From assembly GCA_015491615.1 (NCBI GenBank), contig WFVN01000254.1, forward strand, positions 1 through 6,518: 6,518 nucleotides of DNA. Reading direction: 5' to 3'. This document shows positions 1 through 5,447 of the stretch, piece after piece. The translations under genes were made by a program, and so were the position numbers. The notes below the pieces were generated by a model. That model worked only from the letters and a program-made list of their open reading frames with translations, made no database searches and was not told the origin of the DNA. The stretch is from Gammaproteobacteria bacterium. Lineage in GTDB: Bacteria; Pseudomonadota; Gammaproteobacteria; S012-40. Position 1 is the first letter of the stretch. The number at the start of each line of letters is the position of its first letter.

Positions 1-185
1 CCCAGTTGCAGGATGGTGCGCGCCGAGGAGTTGCGCAGGGCCTGGGCGTCGGTGTTGGCGCAGATGAATTCCACACCCTCGATGTTGGCGCTCACCATGT
101 GCTCGACGGCGTTGCCACCGCCGCCGCCCACGCCGATGACCTTGATGACCGCGTTCTGCGTACTGGCGTCCATGATCTCGAACAT
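1..185 (-). CDS. ftsZ: Cell division protein FtsZ, N-terminal part (cut by window edge)
   Basis: This is the tubulin-like GTPase that polymerises at mid-cell into the Z ring and recruits the divisome. Only the first 61 codons are present; the reading frame runs open through the left edge, while family members are usually about 380-400 residues. The visible protein begins MFEIMDASTQNA. The first beta strand and glycine-rich nucleotide-binding loop follow (IKVIGVGGGGGNAVEHM, residues 14-30), then VEFICANTDAQAL (residues 38-50), the conserved second segment of the FtsZ GTPase fold. The ATG at 185 is supported by an AGGAGGG ribosome binding site 8 bases upstream of it, and it starts 17 bases after the ftsA stop. 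A second in-frame ATG (residue 5) has no comparable site. The MFE(I/L)MD start is typical of gammaproteobacterial FtsZ. The identification is very secure; nothing can be said about the C-terminal tail. Confidence 0.97.
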   Translation of the reverse strand, partial: MFEIMDASTQNAVIKVIGVGGGGGNAVEHMVSANIEGVEFICANTDAQALRNSSARTILQL

Positions 186-192
186 TGTCGAA

Positions 193-199
193 CCCTCCT
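193..199 (-). promoter_or_regulatory. Strong ribosome binding site of ftsZ
   Basis: The minus strand reads AGGAGGG here, a near-perfect complement to the 3' end of 16S rRNA. Eight bases separate AGGAGG from the ftsZ ATG. It lies in the only non-overlapping gene junction of the window (186-202). This fits FtsZ being needed in much higher amounts than FtsA or FtsQ, which is established in E. coli; that it raises FtsZ output here is inference. Confidence 0.85.
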
Positions 200-202
200 A
201 CC

Positions 203-1444
203 TCAGAAATTGTCCTGGAACCACTGTTTCATGCGTGACCAAAGGCCACCCCCCGATCGCCCTTCGAAACGATCCACGTTGTCCCGCATCCCTGCGCGAT
301 GGTGTTTGAGTCCGTACAGCAATAGCCCCACGCCGGTGGCGTAGATGGGGTTGTTGACCACGTCGGACAGGCCCTTCACCTCTTGTGGCAAGCCGATTCT
401 CACGGGCATGTGGAACACTTCCTCCGCCAGTTCCACCACCCCTTCCATTTTTGAACTGCCGCCGGTGAGGACGACGCCGGCGGCGATGAGATCTTCCAGC
501 CCGGAGCGACGCAGCTCCGCCTGCACGAGGGCGAACAGCTCCTCGTAGCGGGGCTCCACCACCTCCGCCAAGGTCTGGCGGGCCATGCGCCGGGGCGGGC
601 GGTCGCCGACGCTGGGGACCTCGATGGTCTCCTCCGGGCTGGCCAGTTGGGTGAGCGCACATGCGTATTTGATCTTGATTTCTTCCGCGTGCTGGGTGGG
701 CGTGCGCAGGGCCACGGCGATGTCGTTGGTGACCTGGTCGCCGGCAATGGGGATGACCGCCGTGTGGCGGATGGCTCCGTCGGTGAACACCGCGATGTCG
801 GTGGTGCCGCCGCCGATGTCCACCAGGCACGCCCCCAGTTCCTTCTCGTCCTCGGTAAGCACCGCGTAGCTGGAGGCCAACTGCTCGAGGATGATGTCGT
901 CCACCTCCAGGCCGCAGCGGCGCACGCATTTGATGATGTTCTGGGCCGCCGAGACGGCGCCGGTGACCATGTGTACCTTGGCCTCCAGGCGCACGCCGGA
1001 CATGCCGATGGGCTCGCGGATGCCGTCCTGGTCGTCGATGACGAATTCCTGCGGCAGGACGTGGAGGATGCGCTGGTCGGCGGGGATGGCCACCGCGCGG
1101 GCGGCGTCCAGCACCCGTTCCACATCGCTCATGGTCACTTCCTTGTCGCGGATGGCGACGATGCCGTGCGAGTTGAGGCTCTTGATGTGGCTGCCGGCGA
1201 TGCCGGTGAAGACCGAGTGGATCTGACAGCCGGCCATGAGCTCGGCCTCCTCCACCGCCCGCTGGATGGACTGGACGGTGGACTCGATGTTCACCACCAC
1301 GCCCTTCTTGAGGCCGCGCGAGGGGTGGGCGCCGAGGCCGGCGATCTCCACCTGCCCCTGTTCGTCCACGGCGCCGACGATGGCCACCACCTTGGAGGTG
1401 CCGATGTCCAGGCCGACGATGAATTCTCTCTCTTTCTTAGCCAT
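203..1444 (-). CDS. ftsA: Cell division protein FtsA, actin-like FtsZ membrane anchor
   Basis: FtsA is an actin-fold ATP-binding protein that polymerises under the membrane, binds the FtsZ C-terminal tail and signals to later divisome proteins. The 413-residue product is close to the usual length (E. coli about 420). Visible motifs in order are phosphate 1 (GLDIGTSKVV, residues 11-20); the 1C subdomain that replaces actin 1B (about 85-165, with the LHVLPQEFVIDD segment at 127-138); phosphate 2 (VDIGGGTTDIAVF, 208-220); the adenosine motif (VVLTGGSSKMEG, 324-335); and NPIYATGVGLLLYG (365-378). A short linker leads to a C-terminal amphipathic helix, GLWSRMKQWFQDNF (400-413), the membrane-targeting sequence. 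The ATG at 1444 overlaps the ftsQ stop by 8 bases and has only a weak upstream GGAAA, so translation is probably coupled to ftsQ. The first codons are unusually A-rich (AAG AAA GAG AGA GAA) for this GC-rich window. All key motifs look intact. Confidence 0.98.
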   Translation of the reverse strand: MAKKEREFIVGLDIGTSKVVAIVGAVDEQGQVEIAGLGAHPSRGLKKGVVVNIESTVQSIQRAVEEAELMAGCQIHSVFTGIAGSHIKSLNSHGIVAIRDKEVTMSDVERVLDAARAVAIPADQRILHVLPQEFVIDDQDGIREPIGMSGVRLEAKVHMVTGAVSAAQNIIKCVRRCGLEVDDIILEQLASSYAVLTEDEKELGACLVDIGGGTTDIAVFTDGAIRHTAVIPIAGDQVTNDIAVALRTPTQHAEEIKIKYACALTQLASPEETIEVPSVGDRPPRRMARQTLAEVVEPRYEELFALVQAELRRSGLEDLIAAGVVLTGGSSKMEGVVELAEEVFHMPVRIGLPQEVKGLSDVVNNPIYATGVGLLLYGLKHHRAGMRDNVDRFEGRSGGGLWSRMKQWFQDNF

Positions 1445-2171
1445 GGGTTTCCGTGTCGATGTCCTTCCAGCGCACCGCCAGGCCGTTGGGGTAGCGCAGG
1501 TCGATGCTGTCGATGCGCGCCGCCTCGGGGGCGAGGATACGCGGATAGACCGCCGCCAGACGTTGCAGCCGGGCGTCCGGAGTGCCTCGGCCCAGTTGCA
1601 GGCGGATGCCGTTGTCCAGGCGCGCGCGCCAGGCGCGGCGGGCGTTCTGTTCCAGGGCGACGAGGGTCAGGCCCAGGGGGGCCAGGCGCTCGTTCAGGCG
1701 CCGGTAGGTCTCCAGCACCTGTCGCTCGCTGCCGGCGGGGCCAGCCAGGCGCGGCAGGCGACCCGCGTCCGGCGGCAGACGGCGGGGGCGGAAGACCACG
1801 CCGCGCTCGTCCATGAGGGCGCCTTCCCCCCAGCGCGCCAGGGGCACCCGCTCGCGCAGGACCACCTCAACGGTGTCCGGCCACACCCGCCGCACCGAGG
1901 CCCCCGCCACCCAGGGAAGAGCCTCGGCGGCGCGGCTCACCCGGCGCGCGTCGAAGGTGAGGAAGTTGCCGTCGATGGCCGCCGCCAGGCGCGCCTTGAG
2001 GCGTTCCACGTCCACGTGCGGGGCGTCGCCGGTGATGCGGATGGTGGTCACCGGCAGGACGTCCGCACGCCCCAACCAGGCCCCCGTCAGCACCAGGGCG
2101 ACGAGGGCCAGGGCCGCCAACACCCAGCGCAGGGGGCGGTGCGGACGGGGCAGATTCACGGTGACGGCCAT
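1437..2171 (-). CDS. ftsQ: Cell division protein FtsQ
   Basis: FtsQ is a bitopic inner-membrane protein that links early cytoplasmic and late periplasmic divisome parts by binding FtsB/FtsL. The 244-residue product has a short basic cytoplasmic tail (residues 1-15, with RPHRPLR) and one transmembrane segment (about 16-34, WVLAALALVALVLTGAWLG). A POTRA domain follows (about 40-110: VTTIRITGD, then the VWPDTVEVVLRERVPLARW strand region that is typical of FtsQ). A beta domain follows (about 111-240, with ALMDERGVVF at 118-127 and YPNGLAVRWK at 227-236). It is somewhat shorter than E. coli FtsQ (276), mainly at the two ends. The ATG at 2171 is preferred because a GGAGG lies 7 bases upstream, giving a 16-base overlap with ddl. 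A GTG at 2159 in the same frame overlaps the ddl stop as GTGA and would shorten the protein by 4 residues. It is probably translated together with ddl. Confidence 0.96.
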   Translation of the reverse strand: MAVTVNLPRPHRPLRWVLAALALVALVLTGAWLGRADVLPVTTIRITGDAPHVDVERLKARLAAAIDGNFLTFDARRVSRAAEALPWVAGASVRRVWPDTVEVVLRERVPLARWGEGALMDERGVVFRPRRLPPDAGRLPRLAGPAGSERQVLETYRRLNERLAPLGLTLVALEQNARRAWRARLDNGIRLQLGRGTPDARLQRLAAVYPRILAPEAARIDSIDLRYPNGLAVRWKDIDTETHG

Positions 2172-3109
2172 GCCTCCCCCTCCGCTTGGAAACTGGTATC
2201 CAAAATCGCCAGGACCAGGTCCTGGAAGTCCATCCCCGCGGCCCGCGCCGCCATGGGCACGAGGCTGTGGTCGGTCATCCCCGGCACCGTGTTCAGCTCG
2301 ATGAGCCAGGGCCCGCCCGCCTCGTCCACCATCAGGTCCACGCGCCCCCAGCCACGCGCGCCGAGGGTGTCGAAGGCGCGCCGGGCCAGGGCCCGCAGGG
2401 CCGCCTCGTCCGTCGGCGACAGGCCGGCGGGGCAGTGGTAACGGGTGCTGTCGGCCCGGTACTTGGCCTCGAAGTCGTAGAACTGGCGCGGCGTCTCCAG
2501 GCGGATGGCCGGCAGGACCGCCTGCCCGAGGATGGCGACGGTGTATTCTGCCCCTTGCACCCAGGTCTCGGCGATCACCCGATGATCGTAGCGGGCGGCC
2601 TTCTCCCAGGCGCCGCGCAGGTCTTCCACCCGTTCTACCTTGCTCATGCCGATGCTGGAGCCCTCGCGCGCCGGCTTGATCATGAGCGGCAGGCCCAGGC
2701 GCGCCACCACCGCTTCGGGGTCGTGGTCGGCGTCCAGCCACTGGAAGTCGGGGGTGGGCAGGCCCTCGGCGGCCCAGATCTGCTTGCTGCGCGCCTTGTC
2801 CATGGCCAGGGCCGAGGCGAGCACGCCGCTGCCAGTGTAGGGCAGGCCCATGAGGTCCAGCGCTCCCTGGATGACGCCGTCCTCCCCCAGGCGACCGTGG
2901 AGGATGTTGAAGGCGCGGTCGAAACCGCCGTCCACGAGGGTGCGCACCACGCCGGGGTCCTGCACGTCCACCGGATGGGCGTCCACGCCCGCCGCGCGCA
3001 GGGCCGCGAGCACCGCCGCGCCGCTCTTGAGGGAGACCTCGCGCTCCGCCGAGGGGCCGCCCATGAGCACCGCCACGCGGCCGTAGACCTTGGGATCGCG
3101 CCGTTTCAT
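2156..3109 (-). CDS. ddl: D-alanine--D-alanine ligase (DdlB type)
   Basis: This cytoplasmic ATP-grasp enzyme joins two D-alanines into the dipeptide that MurF adds to the peptidoglycan precursor. The 317-residue product closely follows E. coli DdlB (306), with a few extra residues at each end. Visible in order are VAVLMGGPSAEREVSLKSG (12-30), whose Glu22 matches E. coli Glu15 at the first D-Ala site; HGRLGEDG (71-78); LPYTGSGVLASALAMDK (89-105, ATP-contacting Lys105); MIKPAREGSSIGMSK (143-157, Lys145 and Ser151); the omega loop FYDFEAKY (210-217), whose Tyr217 corresponds to Tyr216 and indicates D-Ala-D-Ala rather than D-Ala-D-lactate specificity; GWGRVDLM (253-260, Arg256); and ELNTVPGMT (271-279, Mg-binding Glu271 and Asn273). 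The ATG at 3109 overlaps the murB stop in an ATGA, with GGAGG 4 bases upstream. An upstream extension of the same frame lies inside murB and is not real coding. Confidence 0.97.
   Translation of the reverse strand: MKRRDPKVYGRVAVLMGGPSAEREVSLKSGAAVLAALRAAGVDAHPVDVQDPGVVRTLVDGGFDRAFNILHGRLGEDGVIQGALDLMGLPYTGSGVLASALAMDKARSKQIWAAEGLPTPDFQWLDADHDPEAVVARLGLPLMIKPAREGSSIGMSKVERVEDLRGAWEKAARYDHRVIAETWVQGAEYTVAILGQAVLPAIRLETPRQFYDFEAKYRADSTRYHCPAGLSPTDEAALRALARRAFDTLGARGWGRVDLMVDEAGGPWLIELNTVPGMTDHSLVPMAARAAGMDFQDLVLAILDTSFQAEGEAWPSP
2173..2183 (-). promoter_or_regulatory. Ribosome binding site that sets the ftsQ start
   Basis: The minus strand reads GGAGGGGGAGG just before the ftsQ ATG at 2171. 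The first GGAGG (2179-2183) has ideal 7-base spacing to that ATG; the second ends one base before it and is too close. It lies wholly inside the last codons of ddl, encoding part of the end of that protein (AEGEA). It favours the ATG at 2171 over the in-frame GTG at 2159. Confidence 0.75.
2209..2225. repeat. Perfect 17-base palindrome inside ddl
   Basis: The sequence CCAGGACC A GGTCCTGG is two 8-base arms around a single central base. It lies in the 3' end of ddl (codons of QDLVL) and 38-54 bases upstream of the ftsQ start. As RNA it could form a 6-base stem with a 5-base loop. There is no U-run after it, so it is not a terminator. It may be a chance product of codon use, or an operator-like site; the sequence alone does not decide. 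Confidence 0.45.
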
Positions 3110-4029
3110 AACGCCTCCCCCACGATGTGCACCTCGGGCACCAGGGCCACTCCGTGCACCCGCGCCACCTCCGCCTGCACCCGCCGGATGAGGGCCTCGA
3201 TGTCGGCGGCGGTGGCGCCGCCCGTGTTGACGATGAAGTTGGCATGCCGCTCGGAGACGCGGGCCCCGCCCACGCACAGCCCCTTGAGGCCGGCCTCGTC
3301 GATGAGGCGCGCGGCGTGGTCGCCCGGGGGGTTGCGGAACACCGAGCCGCAACTGGGCTGGTTGGTGGGCTGGGTGGCGCCGCGGCGGGCGAGCAGGTCC
3401 TTGATGCGGGCGGAGAGGGCCTCGGCCCCGGCGCCCGGGGTCAGGCGCAGGTGGGCGGCGAGGAACCACTCCCCGGCCGGGCCGCGCACCTCCCGGTAGC
3501 CGATCTGGAAGTCCTCCGGGCCGCGCTGGCGCACCACGCCGTGGCGGTCCACCGTCTCCACCGCCGCCACCAGCGGCCAGGTCTCGCCGCCGAAGGCGCC
3601 GGCGTTCATGGCCAGGGCGCCGCCCAGAGTACCGGGGATGCCGGCCAGGAACTCCGCCCCGGCGAGGCCGGCGCGGGCGCAGAAGCGGGCCACCTTGGCG
3701 CTCGCCACGCCGGCCTCGGCGCGCACCGTGTCGGGGCCGGTGCGCTCGATGCGGTCGAGGGCGCCGGCGGTGGCGATGACGGTGCCGGGGAGACCGCCGT
3801 CGCGCACCAGGAGGTTGCTGCCCAGGCCCAGCCACCAAAGGGGTTCGTCAGCGGGCAGGCGGCGCAACAGTTCCACCAGGTCGGCGCTGTCGGCGGGGCG
3901 GTAGAAGCGCCGCGCCGGACCGCCCACGCGCCAGGTGGTGTGGCGGGCCAGAGGTTCGTTCTCCCGCAGTTCGCCGCGCAGGCCGCGGAAGACCTCGGGA
4001 AGGGTCAGGGGGCGCAGGCGGGCGTTCAT
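3106..4029 (-). CDS. murB: UDP-N-acetylenolpyruvoylglucosamine reductase (MurB)
   Basis: MurB is the cytoplasmic FAD enzyme that uses NADPH to reduce UDP-GlcNAc-enolpyruvate to UDP-MurNAc. The 307-residue product shows ARHTTWRVGGPARRFYRPA (28-46) and the FAD-binding GLGSNLLVRDGG (68-79). These are followed by LAGIPGTLGGALAMNAGAFGGE (128-149), GYREVR (177-182, with the active-site Arg179), QPSCGSVFRNP (224-234, with the proton-donor Ser229) and LVPEVHIVG (296-304, with the catalytic Glu299). Length, the GTLGGALAMNAGA motif and the short segment after GYRE match the type II form rather than the longer E. coli type I enzyme. The ATG at 4029 overlaps the murC stop as ATGA and has a near-perfect GGGAGGTGA ribosome binding site; the frame stays open further upstream into murC, but that part is a shadow. 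Its position between murC and ddl places it in the precursor pathway just before the MurC step. Confidence 0.97.
   Translation of the reverse strand: MNARLRPLTLPEVFRGLRGELRENEPLARHTTWRVGGPARRFYRPADSADLVELLRRLPADEPLWWLGLGSNLLVRDGGLPGTVIATAGALDRIERTGPDTVRAEAGVASAKVARFCARAGLAGAEFLAGIPGTLGGALAMNAGAFGGETWPLVAAVETVDRHGVVRQRGPEDFQIGYREVRGPAGEWFLAAHLRLTPGAGAEALSARIKDLLARRGATQPTNQPSCGSVFRNPPGDHAARLIDEAGLKGLCVGGARVSERHANFIVNTGGATAADIEALIRRVQAEVARVHGVALVPEVHIVGEAL
3114..3118 (-). promoter_or_regulatory. Ribosome binding site of ddl
   Basis: The minus strand has GGAGG 4 bases before the ddl ATG at 3109, inside the last codons of murB. Spacing is slightly short. Together with the ATGA overlap it fixes the ddl start and suggests coupled re-initiation after murB. 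Confidence 0.7.
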
Positions 4030-5447
4030 GGGCTCACCTCCCGGGCCAGGCGCGCGGGCAGGGCGCCGATGTCCCCCGCCCCCAGGGTGAGGACCAGGTC
4101 GCCCTCGGCCACCACCCGCGCCAGGAGGGCGGGGATGGCGTCCACCGTCTCGGCGAACACCGGTTCCACCCGTCCGCGCAGGCGCAGGGCGCGCGCCAGG
4201 GCACGGCCGTCGGCACCGGCGATGGGGGTCTCGCCGGCGGCATAGACCTCGCTGAGGACGAGGGCGTCGGCCTCCTCCAGCACCGCCACGAAGTCCTCGA
4301 ACAGGTCGCGGGTGCGCGAGTAGCGGTGCGGTTGGAAGACCGCCACCAAGCGCCGTTCCGGCCAGCCGGCGCGGGCCGCGGCGAGGGTGGCGGCCAGCTC
4401 GCGGGGGTGGTGGGCGTAGTCGTCCACCAACAGCACCCGCTGGCCGCCGATGGCCACCTCGCCATAGATCTGGAAGCGCCGGCCGATGCCCTGGAAAGCA
4501 GCCAGGGCACGCCCGGCACTGGCCGGGTCCACCCCCAGCTCGCGCCCCACGGCGAGGGCGGCGAGGGCGTTCTGGACATTGTGGCGGCCGGGGAGGTTGA
4601 CGCACACTTCGTCCGCCTCGCCGGCGAGGGTAAAGCAACTGCGCGGGCCCTCCTGACGCCAGTCGGTGGCGCGCAGGTCGGCCTCCGGATGGAAGCCGTA
4701 GGTGCGCACCGGGCGGGCGATGTCCGGCAGCAGGTCGCGGATCACTGGGTCGTCCAGGCAGACCACGGCGAGGCCGTAGAAGGGCAGGTGGTGGAGGAAG
4801 TCCAGGAAGGTCTCCCGCAGGCGCCCGAAGTCGCCGCCGTAGGTCTCCATGTGGTCCAGGTCGATGTTGGTGACCACCGCCATCATGGGTTGCAGGTGGA
4901 GGAAGGAGGCGTCGGACTCGTCCGCCTCGGCCACCAGGTAGGGGCCGTCCCCCAGGCGCGCGTGGGCGCCGGCGGAGTTGAGGCGGCCGCCGATGACGAA
5001 GGTGGGGTCGAGCCCCCCCTCGGCGAGGACGCTGGCCACCAGGGAGGTGGTGGTGGTCTTGCCGTGCGTGCCGGCGACGGCGATGCCGTGGCGGAAGCGC
5101 ATGAGCTCGGCGAGCATCTCCGCGCGCGGCACCACCGGGATGCGGCGGGCGCGCGCCTCGCGCACCTCCGGGTTGTCCACGCCCACGGCGGTGGAGACCA
5201 CCACCACGTCGGCGCCCGCGACGTGCTCGGCGGCATGGCCGATGGCCACGTCGATGCCCTGGGCGCGCAGGCGCGCCACCCCCGGCCCTTCGCGCAGATC
5301 CGAGCCACGCACCTCGAATCCCAGGTTGTGGAGGACCTCGGCGATGCCGCTCATGCCCGCCCCGCCGATGCCCACGAAGTGGATGCGGCGGATGCGCCCC
5401 ATGGCCCGCTCCAGTCCGTGCTCGTCCATTTTCAGGCGCTCAAACAT
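4026..5447 (-). CDS. murC: UDP-N-acetylmuramate--L-alanine ligase (MurC)
   Basis: MurC is the first cytoplasmic Mur ligase: it uses ATP to attach L-alanine to UDP-MurNAc. The 473-residue product (E. coli 491) has the N-terminal UDP-binding loop HFVGIGGAGMSGIAEVLH (23-40) and the ATP-binding P-loop AGTHGKTTTTSL (125-136, Lys130). These are followed by VAEADESDASFL (172-183), NIDLDHMETYGG (194-205), PGRHNVQNALAA (286-297), DDYAHHPREL (342-351), and FQPHRYSRTRDLF (371-383) of the C-terminal ligase domain. The listed start at 5447 overlaps murG by 8 bases and has a moderate GGTGA site. In-frame ATGs at 5429 and 5402 are alternatives; the last gives a protein starting MGRIRRIHF and has a GGAG 6 bases upstream, so the first 15 residues are uncertain. 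The stop forms an ATGA overlap with murB. No motif is missing. Confidence 0.97.
   Translation of the reverse strand: MFERLKMDEHGLERAMGRIRRIHFVGIGGAGMSGIAEVLHNLGFEVRGSDLREGPGVARLRAQGIDVAIGHAAEHVAGADVVVVSTAVGVDNPEVREARARRIPVVPRAEMLAELMRFRHGIAVAGTHGKTTTTSLVASVLAEGGLDPTFVIGGRLNSAGAHARLGDGPYLVAEADESDASFLHLQPMMAVVTNIDLDHMETYGGDFGRLRETFLDFLHHLPFYGLAVVCLDDPVIRDLLPDIARPVRTYGFHPEADLRATDWRQEGPRSCFTLAGEADEVCVNLPGRHNVQNALAALAVGRELGVDPASAGRALAAFQGIGRRFQIYGEVAIGGQRVLLVDDYAHHPRELAATLAAARAGWPERRLVAVFQPHRYSRTRDLFEDFVAVLEEADALVLSEVYAAGETPIAGADGRALARALRLRGRVEPVFAETVDAIPALLARVVAEGDLVLTLGAGDIGALPARLAREVSP
4034..4042 (-). promoter_or_regulatory. Ribosome binding site of murB
   Basis: The minus strand reads GGGAGGTGA, with 7 bases between GGAGG and the murB ATG at 4029. 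This is one of the best 16S rRNA matches in the window. It lies inside the last codons of murC (REVSP), and it picks the ATG at 4029 out of a frame that is otherwise open far upstream. Confidence 0.8.

Noticed and set aside
255..274. Short inverted repeat GATCG / CGATC near the end of ftsA
   Set aside because: The arms are only 5 bases with a 10-base loop, within the ftsA linker codons, and no U-run follows. It is too weak to call a terminator or operator.
186..330. Possible ftsZ promoters within the ftsA 3' end, as known in E. coli
   Set aside because: The less GC-rich stretch was read for -10/-35 pairs on the minus strand, and no convincing pair with proper spacing was found.
647..1816. 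Long plus-strand open frame of 389 codons opposite ftsA and ftsQ
   Set aside because: It is antisense to two well-supported genes. Its His/Asp/Gly/Val-rich protein looks like the mirror of GC-rich codons and shows no recognisable domain; high GC content keeps such frames open.
3110..3245. Upstream extension of the ddl and ftsQ frames into neighbouring genes (ddl frame to 3838, ftsQ frame to 3245)
   Set aside because: The extended parts are Arg/Pro/Gly-rich translations of murB or ddl in the wrong frame. Conserved protein begins at 3109 (ddl) and 2171 (ftsQ), where ribosome binding sites occur, so there is no fusion.
2186..3499. Plus-strand open frame of 437 codons opposite ddl and murB
   Set aside because: It spans a gene junction on the opposite strand and has no recognisable protein features; it is a shadow in GC-rich DNA.
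3127..4245. Plus-strand open frame of 372 codons opposite murB and the end of murC
   Set aside because: It covers known genes on the other strand, is Ala/Gly/His-rich with no domain, and is a compositional artefact.
4553..4571. Two tandem copies of a GGCGAGGGC-like 9-mer in murC
   Set aside because: It encodes the conserved alanine-rich NALAALAV helix; repeated Ala/Leu codons in GC-rich DNA explain it.
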